Positions 1-11,446 of a DNA stretch of 64,000 nt are shown piece after piece (position 1 is the first letter of the stretch; each line of letters opens with the position of its first letter). Both the position numbers and the translations under genes were made by a program. The notes under the pieces were generated by a model. That model worked only from the letters and a program-made list of their open reading frames with translations. It searched no databases and had not been told where the DNA came from. This DNA comes from Nymphalis io (taxonomy: Eukaryota > Arthropoda > Insecta > Lepidoptera > Nymphalidae): assembly GCF_905147045.1 (NCBI RefSeq), contig NC_065906.1, forward strand, positions 1,984,001 to 2,048,000, given 5' to 3'.

Positions 1-347
1 CTCGCATTGACAGCAGTGTTTGTATTTACAAGCTTTTGTTTAACAATGTTTTGTGTATGTTAGTTCGTTTAGATCAAACCTTGCAACTGAATTTTAAGAC
101 AGTTATTCCTAAACTATGTTATTTGAAAGCATGTATGGATTGGATGACAATGCGTTGTTAGCTATGTGACGTAATTTTAAATCCAATATGGCGGTCGTAA
201 AGATGGCGGACTAGTTATGTGTATATTTATTATGAGAATTGTAACAAATAGTATGACTTTCTTAAATACAATATGTGGTAGTTTTATCATATTCGTTTTT
301 ATAATTTCGTCTCGTGTTCGTTAGTGAAAGAATCATGATGTTATATG
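1..347. other. intergenic, nothing recognised
   Basis: AT-rich sequence with no coding signal. Two copies of the heptamer ATGGCGG lie at 188-194 and 203-209; I cannot assign them a role. Confidence 0.5.
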
Positions 348-624
348 TTTTTTTTATATATAATAGGAAGGCGAACGAGCATATGGGCCATCTGTTGGTA
401 AGTGGTCACCAACGCCCATAGACATGGGCATTGTAAGAAATTTTAACCATCGCTTACATCACCAATGCGCCACCAACCTTGGGAATCTAATCCCTTGTGC
501 CTGTAATTACACTGGCTCACTCACCCGTCAAACCGGAACACAACATTACCAAGTACTACTGTTTTAATATCTGATGAGTGGGTGGTACCTACCCAGACGA
601 GCTTGCACAAATCTCTACCACCAC
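348..624 (-). repeat. repeat A copy (SINE-like), near full length
   Basis: Reverse-strand copy of the most abundant repeat of the window. The A-rich 3' end appears as a T run at 348-355, then come the motifs CACCAACGCCCATAGACAT, GCGCCACCAACCTTGGGAA, ACACTGGCTCACTCACC and CCCAGACGAGCTTGCACAAA in the order of the other copies. It is diverged and lacks part of the segment before ATCTGATGAG. Confidence 0.85.
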
Positions 625-1107
625 TTTAACTAACTATATCCACTACATCACAGTAAAGCAGCGTGGCGGAAGAATCAATCAATTAAAATATACTTCATTC
701 TTGAAATGTAGATTCTATCAATTAGAACCGGTAAGAAGCTCAGTTTGCTTCCTCACATTCGTTAAAAACTACGCATTTCGTTTTCGCATTCAAAACTAAA
801 TTATTTTTTATATATCAATCGTGTATCTGTGATAATGCACTGCTTACATCGTCAAAATTCGCTTTTCCTGTCGTTTTCCTAGCAATGGAATACTGAGAGC
901 TAATAATGACTTATGGCAGTAAGATTTTAAATTTAACAATAACGTCTAGAAAGATAAGTTTTGGATACATTACCATTTTGCAGGACTCTTGTTTTAGGCA
1001 TATCTTGGATATCTTAGTTTTAAGTGGATTTAAAAAGTGTAAGGAATAAAAAATGAAATACATGGGTCTAGATTTCTTTTTTGTCCGAGTGAGGCAAAAG
1101 GACAGGA
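625..1107. other. intergenic, nothing recognised
   Basis: AT-rich, with no convincing reading frame or repeat. The short open frames here lack codon bias and any family motif. Confidence 0.5.
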
Positions 1108-1365
1108 GGCTCACTTGATGGAAAGTGACTACCACAGCCCATGAATATCTGCAACACCGGAGAAGTTATATGTGCGTTACTAGCCTTTAAGTATTGAATA
1201 CTTAAAGGCCAGCTCTCTTTTCTTGAATATTTCAATATAATATCGGTTTGGAAAAGTCCCCGGCATAGGCTGGTTCCACACAGCGGTTGTGCGAGGCAGA
1301 AAATGTCATGGATAAGATGACCATTTAGATTGTCCTTTGCCTGGCATAACATTTTGGGGCAAACG
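1108..1365 (+). repeat. degenerate interspersed repeat of uncertain class
   Basis: This block resembles a widespread lepidopteran repeat that I know by the phrases CATGAATATCTGCAACACC, GTTCCACACAGCGG and TGTGCGAGGCAGAAA. It is probably a piece of a non-LTR element, but the class is uncertain. It holds a perfect 13-bp inverted repeat with a one-base loop (1183-1195 and 1197-1209, GCCTTTAAGTATT). Both strands show short frames, none intact. Confidence 0.45.
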
Positions 1366-2103
1366 TAACCGACTGTTGTGATGATTTTTAAGTGTATGTA
1401 AGTTAAAGAGTGTTGAAAAATATAAAAGAATAAAATTCATCTCTCAAAATATACCATATTATTATTATTAGCATACTTGTATCAAACCCGAAAATTCTTT
1501 CAAGAATTTAACTTCAAACGTGTCGAATGCAAATAACCATAATCGCACCCCTATTTCCTCTATCAAAGGGAGAAGAAAAATAACACTACGCTGTTATCCC
1601 CTAACGAGCGCCAATTTTGCTCAAAAGATTTGCGTACACCTTGAGAATCAATCAGGGTGGTTGAGGGTCCTTCCAGCCCTTCTCAAGTCTGAGTGTTGGT
1701 TAGACGTGTAAAGTTGGGGCGTAATATATTTTTCCCATTAATAAATAATAATAACAAAAACAATTTTTATTAGTTACAAGCTACGTTTAAAACCTTTTAT
1801 GATAATAAAGATGGCTTAGTTGATGAACACGTGAATTAAAAGGAAATCAAAGGCACCATTGTGTTTACATGTGTTTATATTTATTCTGATAGAAAATATC
1901 GTGAGTAAACCAGCCTGAGTCAAATGAATCTGCCGCACACTTTATACCATGCCATACACTCATCAGATTCTACCGCCAAACAGCAATTACATTTTATTAA
2001 AAGAGAAATCATATCTACTGTTCAATATTTAATTTTGGTGTCTACTGGTGTCTGCTAGTTTAATATCAAATAAAAAAAAATAATGAAAAAAATAGCATTA
2101 TTG
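1366..2103. other. intergenic, nothing firm
   Basis: AT-rich spacer before the LINE. A short stretch near 1588-1605 resembles a conserved motif of insect mitochondrial 16S rRNA, but the similarity does not extend (see rejected items). Confidence 0.4.
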
Positions 2104-3526
2104 TAGGAAGGCATACACGAGAGCGGATGCACAGCGCATTGTACAGATTGGTCATGACCTTATTTCGCATCCTAGGGGCTCCCGTAGCTTCTGGCGTCTG
2201 ACCAAGTCTGTGCAAAACAATTTCTGCCAACCTTCGCTGCCACCGCTCAGAAATCCGGACGGATCGCTAGCTCACAGTCCGCAGGAGAAAGCCGACCTCC
2301 TGGCTAAACTCTTTGCCGACAACTCTGTGATCGATGATTGTAGTGCGCAGCCACCAACAATACCTTCATGTGGCCACACGATGCCTGACATCAAAATCAG
2401 GCAACGTGATGTGCGTGCGGAGCTGCAATCACTTGATATACGGAAAGCTAGCAGTCCTGATGGAATACCAGCCATTGTGCTGAAGAAGTGCGCGGCGGAG
2501 CTGTCTCCTGTGTTAACGCGCCTGTTTCAACTTTCTCTCTCTTCGGGATGTGTGCCGGAGGCTTGGAGAAGAGCTAATGTGCAAGCGGTTCCCAAAAAAG
2601 GGGATCGGTCTGACCCGACAAATTATCGACCAATAGCTATCACCTCAGTACTTTGTAAGTTGATGGAACGGATTCTAAACAACCAACTGATCCATTACCT
2701 AGAAGATCACTGTCTAATTAATGATCGTCAGTACGGGTTTCGACCAAAACGGTCCACAGGTGATCTTCTAGCGTACGTAACACACCTCTGGGGTGAAGCT
2801 ATCGACAAGCATGGAGAATCGTTGGCTGTCAGCCTCGATATATCCAAGGCTTTCGACGTCTGGCATAGAAGTCTTCTCTCCAAGCTACCGGCATATGGTC
2901 TGCCTGCTCAGCTATGCACCTGGATTGCCAGCTTTCTACATAAGCGTAGCCTTCGTGTTTTAGTTGATGGTTGCGCTTCACAATTCTATGTAGTGAATGC
3001 TGGGGTCCCCCAGGGATCTGTGCTATCTCCCACACTCTTTCTTTTGCATATCAATGATATGCTCTCTCTTGGGAACATACATTGCTATGTAGATGATAGT
3101 ACAGTGCATGGTGGATACCACGGACGCGCAGTGGCTGGGCGGGCGGAAACTGAGGAGAGGCGGGAGAATCTTGTCATTGAACTCGATAGGACGTTAGAGC
3201 TCATCGCCAAATGGGGTTCTGATAATCTTGTTGAGTTTAATGCCAAGAAAACACAGGTATGCGCTCTCACAGCGAAAAAGTCACCATTTTACCCTCATCC
3301 CTCCCTCTGTGGCACACCGCTGATGATACAAAGCAAAATCGCCATGCTGGGGATGGACGTTCGCTGCGACCTTAGTCCAAGGGATTACATCGAGACTATT
3401 ATAAAAACAGCTTCACGGAAACTCGGAGTTCTGAACAAGGTGCGGCGTTTTTTCACGCCACAACAACTGTGCCTGTTATACAAAACACAGGTACGGTCAA
3501 ACACAGGTTTGAGATGGCTCCGCTAA
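2104..3526 (+). pseudogene. LINE ORF2 reverse transcriptase remnant
   Basis: An open frame from about 2104 encodes most of a reverse transcriptase. Landmarks in order are NFCQPSLPPL (just upstream of RT), SPDGIPAIVLKKC, VPKKGDRSDPTNYRPIAIT (RT motif 2), RQYGFRPKRSTGDLL, SLDISKAFD (motif A, first catalytic Asp), AGVPQGSVLSPTLFLLHIND (motif B) and CYVDDS (motif C, YxDD). The usual Arg in the FDRVWH stretch after motif A is missing (FDVWH), so one codon has been lost. The frame ends at 3524-3526 through a deletion and frameshift, and its continuation reads on in another frame (AKYLLEALERL). The original ORF2 would have carried an upstream endonuclease that is absent here. No function is expected. 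Confidence 0.9.
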
Positions 3527-4034
3527 GTACCTACTGGAGGCCTTGGAGCGGTTGCAGTGACGTGCAGTACGCATTATTGGCGACGTAAAGGTCACAAACA
3601 CCCTTGAACCTTTACAATAGCGTCGCGAGATAGCAGCACTGAGCGCTTTCTATCGACTGTATCACGGCGAGTGCTCTGAGGAATTATTCTCTCTAATTCC
3701 TGCTTCCCCCTTCCTTCTTAAGTCCACACGAGTTGGGTCTCGATGTCACCGCTTAACTGTGACATCAATTCCATCGCGCACAAAGAAATTTGGCAACTAC
3801 TTTCTTTGTCGCACTACCAAAAAATGGAATTCCTTACCAGCTCACGTGTTCCCCTCCTCTTACAACCCGGGTTCCTTCAAACGAGGCGTGAAGAGGCATC
3901 TTGCGGGCCGGCAAGGCGGTGACGGCTAGTACAGAACATTCTTCCCGACTGTACTGGCCGTCGTCGCGTTTGGACTCTTACCATCAGGTGGAGTAGAGTC
4001 ATTTGCCATCCCGGACATATAAAAAAAAAAAAAA
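2104..4034 (+). mobile_element. CR1/Jockey-like LINE, 5'-truncated and decayed
   Basis: A non-LTR retrotransposon remnant that begins inside ORF2, just before the reverse transcriptase domain, and runs to the 3' UTR and an A tail at 4021-4034. The end of the endonuclease-RT linker, the RT and the C-terminal region can be read, but stops and frameshifts break the frame after 3526 (lost bases near 3500-3515 and stops downstream). The 3' UTR contains CTTACCATCAGGTGG, which is shared with repeat A. A second copy of the last 290 bp lies at 45081-45373 on the minus strand. The clade name is from memory; CR1-like elements of this type are common in Lepidoptera. I saw no clear target-site duplication. 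Confidence 0.85.
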
Positions 4035-5061
4035 CAGAACTATCAGATACAACCATTTTTTAACATATAGAATTCAATTGCTAAATATTTTGTATTTAAG
4101 TCGATTAAAGACTAATTTTGCATAACAATATTTATAAGCTATGAACTGTTGGTGCGATAAATATTATATCTATTATAATAGTTCATCCCTAGTATACTAT
4201 TGAATATTATCTTGTAGCATCAAATACAAATATTCGTGTATTTATATTTAAATAGGAACATTGATTCATTAAAACTAACGAGTTCCCTAGTCAAGAATCC
4301 TTTTGGTAAATAGCATGAAAAGGTAAATAAAAAGACGTACAGTATCAAAACTGACTACGGAAAGGCACATGTTTGTAGAAGCGTAAAGACCGGATGTAAG
4401 GTCACATCAAACATTGTTTAAAGCTTGTTTTAAACAAAGTCTGAATATAGTTTGTCATTTGGGTAAGGGCTCGGAAGCCCTTCGACCTTTCATTTGGTCA
4501 CTAAACCCAACAATACTGTTCACTCTACCGTGTAGGTTAGCTGCATGCACAGGAAGCAACCTCAAAACAAATGTAAAACTGCTTTGCATAATTCCCACAT
4601 CTATATGCCAATTTTCGGCAAACGTACAGCACGTGCTCATCAAAATTCATCCATGTAACAGATATAATTGGTACAAGCGATTTTGGTCACAGTTTTATTC
4701 ACTGTAAGGGTTAAAATCGACTGCCAGTTTTTTTAATTTGGTTGTGATTTCTCGTATGTTGTGCGTTTAGTGTTTGACTGCGATTCCTGATGCGATTGCA
4801 TCGTACATGTTTTGTCAAGTTAAGCCTTTAGGTGCTTCCAAAACGAACATGTAATTTTGCTATTTATGAGCCTCAATTGTTTTCGTTTTCACGAGTAATG
4901 TTACAAATTACAGACGTTTAAAATCTATACCAACAAGACTTCTTAATCAAAATATAATGAGATGAATATTAATTAATATATGATATCTATTAAAATATAT
5001 TAATATATGTATAGTACATAAATTAATACATTATTAATACAGAACGTTTTACAAACATACA
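4035..5061. other. intergenic, nothing recognised
   Basis: AT-rich. A 97-codon frame at 4414-4707 has no recognisable motif and is probably chance. Confidence 0.5.
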
Positions 5062-5211
5062 TAGTGGTAAGGCTTTGTGCTGTAGATTGGTACCAAACAC
5101 TCATCACTACCGTTACACATCACTAATTAGTATTGATGTGTTCTGTTTTGAAGGGTTAGCGAACTATTAGCCAGACACAAGAGATATACTATAACATTTT
5201 GGTTCCCAAGG
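5062..5211 (+). repeat. repeat A copy, 5' half, strongly diverged
   Basis: Starts TAGTGGTAAGGCTTTGTGC and keeps TTGATGTGTTCTGTTTTGAAG and GGTTCCCAAGGA in order. The 3' half is absent, and a younger copy lies 120 bp downstream in the same direction. Confidence 0.7.
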
Positions 5212-5330
5212 ACAGTTATTATAGTATAGTATTATAAGTATTTTAATACTGAAAACAATTTCCCATTTGTCGTTCTGAAAGTTGATAGTTTTGAGACTAA
5301 ATCATACTTAAGCGCAAGGTGACTTTTTAT

Positions 5331-5573
5331 TGGTGGTAGGGCTTTGTGCAAGCTCGTCTGGGTAGGTACCACACATTCATCAGATATTCTACCGCAAAAT
5401 AGCAGTACTTGGTATTGTTGTGTTCTGGTTTGAAGGGTGAGTGAGCCAGTGTAATTACAGGCACAAGGGACATAGCATCTTAGTTCCCAAGGTTGGTGGC
5501 GCATTGGCGATATAAGCGTGGGTAACATTTCTTACAATGCCAATGTCTATGGGCGTTGGTGGCCACTTACCAT
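5331..5573 (+). repeat. repeat A copy lacking its 3' tail
   Basis: Good match to the consensus from TGGTGGTAGGGCTTTGTGC through GGGCGTTGGTGGCCACTTA, then it stops abruptly at ACCAT, without the last ~45 bp and the A tail. An R1-like 3' end follows 30 bp later. Confidence 0.85.
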
Positions 5574-5602
5574 GTGTGCTTGTTTCATGTCTTTTAACCA
5601 CA

Positions 5603-5770
5603 TTTTTTTTGTACCGCTGGATAAATGCATTACGCGTTTCCCCCACGGGAACAGTGAGGGGGGGGTATGTGGGGCTCGCCGGTGTCCTCGGCACTGAGTG
5701 CGCCCCAAACAACCTTTCCGTCTTAATGAGGAGCGCCACGGGATCGCTTGCGCCTGCTACACTACACCGT
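5603..5770 (-). mobile_element. R1-like LINE 3' end, very short
   Basis: T run at 5603-5610 (poly(A) on the minus strand) followed by GTACCGCTGG, TTACGCGTTTCCCCCAC, GGGGCTCGCCGG and CACGGGATCGCTTGCGC. These match the 3' UTR of the R1-clade element at 28119-28290 in the same order and strand. It is an extreme 5' truncation. I see no clear target duplication. Confidence 0.7.
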
Positions 5771-6338
5771 CACAGAATATTAACCTCTAGTATTAACATA
5801 TCATACAAGATGCATCACTCTATACGTATTCGTATTACTTTATTATTTACCTACCCTTCCCTCCTCTATGTTTGAAATGATAGTTTAGCCGAACATTGAA
5901 GATTTATATATAAATTTGAGTTTCGAATCTGAATTTAAAGTTTCTCCAATAATAATAATTTAATTGTCAGCTGCCAATACATTCTAAGCTTTTAATCGCT
6001 GTATTATGCCCGTTCTCCTATTCACCTTTAGTGTGGTCTGATAAACTCAGACTGACTCGAAATTATCGATGGAGTTTTGTAGTCAACAAAATCTGAATGC
6101 ATTAATTAATATTAAATGAAAAGTGTAACAAGGAGTATTTATCCCAAAAAGGGATCTCTTCCGAACTTCGTACGCAACTTTTAAAGTAATATTAGAAATA
6201 TATTACAAGGAAACTGTTCGAAAAATATTAAGCATGTATTAGAAATACATTTTATAAAGACAAAGTCAATATAACATTTTATCTCTGTTTATCGTAAAAT
6301 ACAAGATAACTTTTATACTTATTTTTAGAAGATTGATA
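5771..6338. other. intergenic, nothing recognised
   Basis: AT-rich with no supported gene or repeat. Confidence 0.5.
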
Positions 6339-6389
6339 GAAACTTGTGAATGAATAAATGTTCCCAACATTTATTCATTCACAAGTTTC
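6339..6389. repeat. perfect 24-bp inverted repeat (hairpin)
   Basis: Arms 6339-6362 and 6366-6389 are exact reverse complements around a 3-base CCC loop. The arm begins GAAACTTGTGAATGAATAAA. No gene is near, so a transcription terminator role is unlikely. Confidence 0.95.
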
Positions 6390-6414
6390 CACCAGTGACT
6401 TAAACCGCTCGTGT

Positions 6415-6595
6415 GTGTAGACCCCCCCCCCCCTTTTGAGTTTGAGAGGTGTCAAATACCCTATGACCTGTTCTGTATCTCTGACTACGTACACAATATT
6501 TCATTATAATCGGTTGACTATTTAAGACGTGAAAGCGTAACAAACAAATAAATAAACAAACTCACTTTAACATTTATAATATGACTTCGATAATT
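6415..6595 (+). repeat. interspersed repeat F copy
   Basis: A C run at 6422-6433 is followed by ACCCTATGACCTGTTCTGTA, a diverged ATCGGTTGACTATTTAAGAC and GTGAAAGCGTAACAAACAAA. The same series recurs at 37801-37965. I remember it as a common lepidopteran repeat of unclear class, possibly a non-autonomous DNA or Helitron-like element. Confidence 0.55.
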
Positions 6596-7304
6596 CGTTT
6601 ATAATATACATCTTGAATGTGCATCCTATTTTACTTGCTATAGTTTGGCTATCGGAACAAGTATTCAAGACATCAAATATCGAATTTTGTTCATAGACAA
6701 TGCCAAAAGAATGTCTAGAATATTTTAATAATACAAAGGTCTAAAACGATGTTGTTCTTTCGAACAAAAGAGAATACAAAACCTTTTTAACCTTTAAAAA
6801 CACTTTGTTATAAAAGTAAATACACATAAATATCTCACGTCTGAATTATTTCTTTTCTGCGGAGTTGGATTATTCCCCCGATTTTATTTGCTGCCGATTG
6901 AGAGAGAGAGAAGATTAAGAATTATCTTGTGCACAGTCTCCAAAGAACACTGAAGAAAACAAATAAATAAAAAACTATGCATCTATCTGATAAGCTATGC
7001 AGGCTTGCCGGTTTATCTCTAAAATCTGCATTAAATAGAGCGAGAGAACGATATAATTTGATAGGATTAGTATATTCATTTTCCCATTTCAGCGTTTTCT
7101 GCTCCGGTTCTCGATCTTTACGCCGCTATATATTATTGTATTAAATTAAGCTTAAATCTTATTTATTTAAATAATGTCCAAAAATTCTTTTTAAAAATGG
7201 AACATAAATGTTATATTCTTAATTTGTGTTTATAATTCAAGACATGAGTGGATGAAGGTATTATGTCTAATTTTAAAACTTTTTAACTAACTTTTTTATT
7301 ATTT
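6596..7304. other. intergenic, nothing recognised
   Basis: AT-rich with scattered short frames. No supported feature. Confidence 0.5.
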
Positions 7305-7478
7305 TCAATTCATCTCATGCTCGGCGGTGAAGAAAAACATCGTGACAAAACATACATTTGTGGGATGATATCCTGCCACATGTGTATCCACCCGCTTTGG
7401 AACAGCATAGGAAAATAAGTTCACAACTTTCTCTTCAAAAGGAGAAAAGACTGCCTAGTAGTGAGACCTTATATTTTA
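7305..7478 (+). repeat. SINE B copy, tRNA head missing
   Basis: Begins in the body (CAATTCATCTCATGCTCGGCG) and continues through CTGCCACATGTGTATCCAC to TAGTAGTGAGACCTTA. Strongly diverged. A repeat A fragment in the opposite direction follows at once. Confidence 0.65.
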
Positions 7479-7479
7479 C

Positions 7480-7632
7480 AGGAAGGCGGATGATTTAATC
7501 GACCACCCAATGGCAAATCGTTACCATCACCTATAGATTGGCGCTGAAATAAATAGCAATTCCTTCGACAATACCTTGGTACCTAAAATGTCCCTTGTGC
7601 CTGTAGTTACACTGACGCACTCACCATTCAAT
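7480..7632 (-). repeat. repeat A copy, 3' half, diverged
   Basis: Reads AGGAAGGCGGATGA then CCCTTGTGCCTGTAGTTACA and CTGACGCACTCACC, the minus-strand order of repeat A. It breaks off before the segment that would hold the element's 5' half. Confidence 0.7.
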
Positions 7633-8874
7633 CAACTCAACCAACACAAATAAATATTTTATTTTTTAAGTTTTTTTATATTGAGTCAAATAATTAAGAA
7701 GTGATTAGGTTCTATCATAATTATGAACGGTAAGTTTATCATCAGTTGATAAACCATGAAAGGATTCAATAATGATAAAATACAATAAGTTGCTCTTTAA
7801 AGCAAAAATAGTGTCCTCTGGCACAGGTTTCCGTTCATTTCTATTAAGTTCAGATAGGGCTGCTAATGTTGGTAAAAATTATTCAACTTTTAAAAAAGTA
7901 AATTTTATAATGAATATATAAAATCTTGAATACTAGGAGCAACTTTGCTTGAGAGATTAATTGCTTACAACAATATTATACATATTAATATACACAAAAG
8001 CTTCTTACCTCAACTGCCTTATGGTCGTTGGAAGTAGGAATTGTCCAGGTTAATCTGGTCTTTCAGGAAGTAAATTGTACCATTATTAACGTACCCAAAC
8101 ATCAAAACTTTGTATGTTTGACACAAGAAATTTACACAAGAAGATAAAAGAACATCTTAAATTCCACTAATGCTGTAACGAGTGGTGAATTCTCTTACCA
8201 GTGCCAATATCTGTTGGATAATTTTAATACTCACCAATAAATGCGCAATTCGTCGAGTTGCCTTTATGATTTAGAAAATTAGTATCTAGTAAGGTTTTTG
8301 CCGGTTCTTCAGAATCTACAATTCTATCTGATGGGAGATCAACATAAATTGCAAATAAGTGAAACGTTCTTGTATAAAGACAATTTGATTTTATGAAAAT
8401 GTTTGACATAATAGATTTTCAATAGACGAAAGTCAATACGGTTCGATATGTCAGTCGTGTGATAGCCCTAACTGCAGCACAAAGGGACCTCGACTCACCT
8501 GCAGTCCATTAAAATGAAATAGAACGAAATCCTCAAATAATAGACTTTAAGCTCCTTATTGGGACATTGAAAGAATTTTCAGGAACCCATTGCTTACAAC
8601 TAGCCATTGCTAGTGTAGCTACTAGTCATTGTAGTTTGGAATAGAGTAAGTTAAGATAATATTTATCTATCTATTTGAAAGATTAAGATTTTTTTTAAAT
8701 ATATACTAAAACTAAAACATACTAAAACATATATGAAGGGCAACACTTAAGAATTAATTCTCCATGGAACATGTTCAGTGATGCCGAGATATGAACCTTT
8801 GACTTTCAATTATGTTCCTTGTATTTTACTTTTTACTAGATTACCAAGTATATATTATTATATTTAGTTTCTTT
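7633..8874. other. intergenic, nothing recognised
   Basis: About 1.2 kb of AT-rich sequence. The 61-codon frame at 8224-8409 has no family signal. No RNA gene or repeat was recognised. Confidence 0.45.
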
Positions 8875-8886
8875 GTATATATATGT

Positions 8887-9186
8887 AAGCCGAGATGGCC
8901 TAGTGGTTAGAACGCGTGAATCTTAACGGATGATCGTGGGTTCAAACCCGGGCAAGCACCACTGTATTTTCATGTGCTTAATTTGGGTTTATAATTCATC
9001 TCGTGCTTTACGGTGAAGGAAAACATCGTGAGGAAACCTGCATGTGTCTAATTTCATTGAAATTATGCCACATGTGTATTCTACTAACCCGCATTGGAGC
9101 AGCGTGGTGGAATAAGCTCCAAACCTTCTCCTCAAAAGGGATAGGAGGCCTTAGCCCAGCAGTGGGACATTAACGGACTGTTACTG
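8887..9186 (+). mobile_element. SINE B, full length, with target duplication
   Basis: A tRNA-derived SINE. The head carries a Pol III A box (TGGCCTAGTGG near 8896) and a B box (GGTTCAAACCC near 8939), followed by the tRNA-unrelated body and the conserved 3' end GGACTGTTACTG. The 12-base GTATATATATGT stands on both sides (8875-8886 and 9186-9197) and is a likely target-site duplication, though it is low in complexity. This is one of the best copies and can serve as the family reference. Confidence 0.85.
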
Positions 9187-9197
9187 TATATATATGT

Positions 9198-9955
9198 ATA
9201 CGTACGTGCGTAAATAGTACTATAAATTTCTTCTGCTAGGTAAAAGCTTTCTCTTTTCAATTAGAAACGATTTTGATCTCATGTCACTACTATACCTACA
9301 TTCTGGTTGGTGAAATTTTCTATATATTTAATGGAAATATGATGACGAAAATATTTAATGGAAAATACATTTTTATAATACGAAGAATTTTAATCATTTC
9401 CAACCAACGACGTCACTGAAGATTCATCCCAGCGAAGTGACACGGGCTTTTAGTGGTAAGACTTAAAATTACTTTAATGTCATTTCAAAGTCTCTTCGAT
9501 GGAATGACGGGACGCTATGTAAAAAGCAGGATGATATTAGGAGCGACAGTTAAAGGACGAACACATTTATGCAATGAAGCGAAGCATTGGCGCGAAGAAA
9601 TTTAAAGCCACGACAGCAAGCAGTAATCTGCCACACTATAATTTTTGTTTTACATTAGTATATGCTTAATATATTTCACAAATAGATGTTGTTAGTAATA
9701 TATTAAATCGCGCTATCGTTGTGCTGTTTTAAAAACATAAGATGTAAATGTATTTTTGTTAATACGAATTTCATGTTCCAATTTTATAGTCTAGTTGCAT
9801 ATTACCGCTTTTCCAGTTGTATTTACTCCTCTTGGAGTAATTCTATAAAGTTATTTGTGATATGATCGCTGAATAATTAAAACTTTTTAATTTTTTCTTA
9901 AAATGGCGAACATTTTAAAAGACGTTAGTAAAACATAACATTTTTATACTAAAAT
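9198..9955. other. intergenic, nothing recognised
   Basis: AT-rich, with a few GC-richer words around 9400-9600 that I cannot assign. Confidence 0.45.
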
Positions 9956-10125
9956 TAGTTTTTTTAATTAGCTTTCAGGGCTAAACCATTGAAGCAATTT
10001 TGATGAAATTTGGTAAGAAGCAAGCTTGAGCCCCGGGAAAAGACTACTATTTTGTCCCAAACACCAGCTCCTCCTCACTAATGCGCAGGCGAAGCCGCGG
10101 GCACACAATAATTCTAAATAAAATT
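9956..10125 (+). repeat. possible Helitron-like or MITE fragment
   Basis: Contains TTTTGATGAAATTTGGTAAG, GCTTGAGCCCCGGGAAAAG and GCGAAGCCGCGGGCACA. I associate this series with a common non-autonomous lepidopteran repeat whose copies end near CTAG; here the terminal CTAG is lost. The class is uncertain. Confidence 0.35.
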
Positions 10126-10935
10126 CTAAAAGAATAACACACGCACGCACGCACAGATCCAAAAAAATTTTAATGAAACGAAACGATGTTGACGTTGAGC
10201 TTTTTTTAAATGGACTCTTTAGTTCTAATCACCATGAATAATGGGCAAGAATTACAGTACTTTCTTATGCAGACTATAATAGATAGATAAAGTTATACTA
10301 AAATCCGTATTCATCATAGAAGCATTTTACTTATTAACTGTTGAAAATCTACTACATGTTTTTAAAGAAATGTCTTAAACAACACGGGTAGTTTTTTGTT
10401 GATTGTTTTTTACAATGATGGTGGTAGCGATTGATCATAAATACTTTTAGAAGTATATTTGAATAAAAATTTAGATTTAATGTGAATGAATATATTTATA
10501 AGTAAATTCTTTTATTTTTCCTTAAAACCATTATGAAAATCAACGAATAAAAGATCTCTATGCCTCATATAATATATAATTAATTTATTCATGAACAATA
10601 TATAGAATATATACAAATTTTTAAATCTATTTCAACTGAGTGCATGATTATTCCCAGACGTTCGTACGTCGAACTTAATTTAACGCGACGAAATTTAAAC
10701 CTAAATTTGGAGGTTAATTAAAATGTTAGTATAATTAAATGTAAATTGAACTTAGCAGGTGCAAAGCTTAAGCAAGCTCCCGCGGTTCTTAACGAGAGAC
10801 GATGTCTGATCACTTTGAGAAAGAGAAATTTCTCTCTCGTTTTTATACGTAAATAAAACACCAAGTGCAAAAATTGTTAAGTAAATTAAAGGAATCAGTG
10901 TTTTTGTATGGCCATGAAATGAGATTATCTTTTTT
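10126..10935. other. intergenic, nothing recognised
   Basis: AT-rich. A small ACGC microsatellite lies at about 10141-10153. No supported gene. Confidence 0.45.
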
Positions 10936-11110
10936 ATATATAAAATTATTTTGTATATGTGTATGTCACTGAACTTCTCTTAAACTGCAGGATTGATTTT
11001 GATGAACTTTTTTGTGTGTGTGTAAATTGATGATACAAACTGGTTTTAGATTTATTTTAACAAAGATATTTAAAATTTTCATATCACCTGTACGAATTCA
11101 GGTCAGGCTG
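10936..11110 (+). repeat. possible non-autonomous repeat fragment
   Basis: GTGTATGTCACTGAACTTCT, a diverged GATTGATTTTGATGAAC and a TG run resemble the 5' part of a common lepidopteran repeat. No terminus can be fixed, so this is tentative. Confidence 0.3.
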
Positions 11111-11446
11111 TTGATAAAATGTATCATATTAAATAGCACATAGTACAATATACTAGCTGTGAATCTACAGTTTCCCCGCCTTGGTGATGTCTTGGCAAAC
11201 TGCGTAGGAGATATTTAAATGCACAAGTGTTTGCGCAAACATAGTCGCATTCTCTATTCCTTCCCTTCTCCTTGCCAAAGTATTAATCACGTAATAAGTA
11301 GTATCAGTCATACGTGTAGATAGTTAAGATAGATAAGTTAACGTTGATTTTAAAGAAGTTGGCGCATTCGAACCTGGTAAGCATCACTATATCTATTTGC
11401 TTATTTTATGTTTATTAATAAAATTAACGCTCTTCGGCAGACTTTT
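11111..11446. other. intergenic, nothing recognised
   Basis: Spacer with no supported feature. Confidence 0.45.

Noticed and set aside
1585..1615. Possible nuclear copy of mitochondrial 16S rRNA (TACGCTGTTATCCC)
   Set aside because: Only about 14 bases resemble the conserved motif; the flanks do not continue as 16S sequence, so chance is more likely.
5232..5739. Minus-strand frames of 94-98 codons with CACNYTGSLTLQT-like words
   Set aside because: They are antisense reading frames of repeat A, recurring in many copies; no evidence of a gene.
8887..8960. tRNA gene suggested by A and B boxes
   Set aside because: The boxes belong to the head of a SINE B copy; no cloverleaf acceptor stem closes, and the body of the SINE follows.
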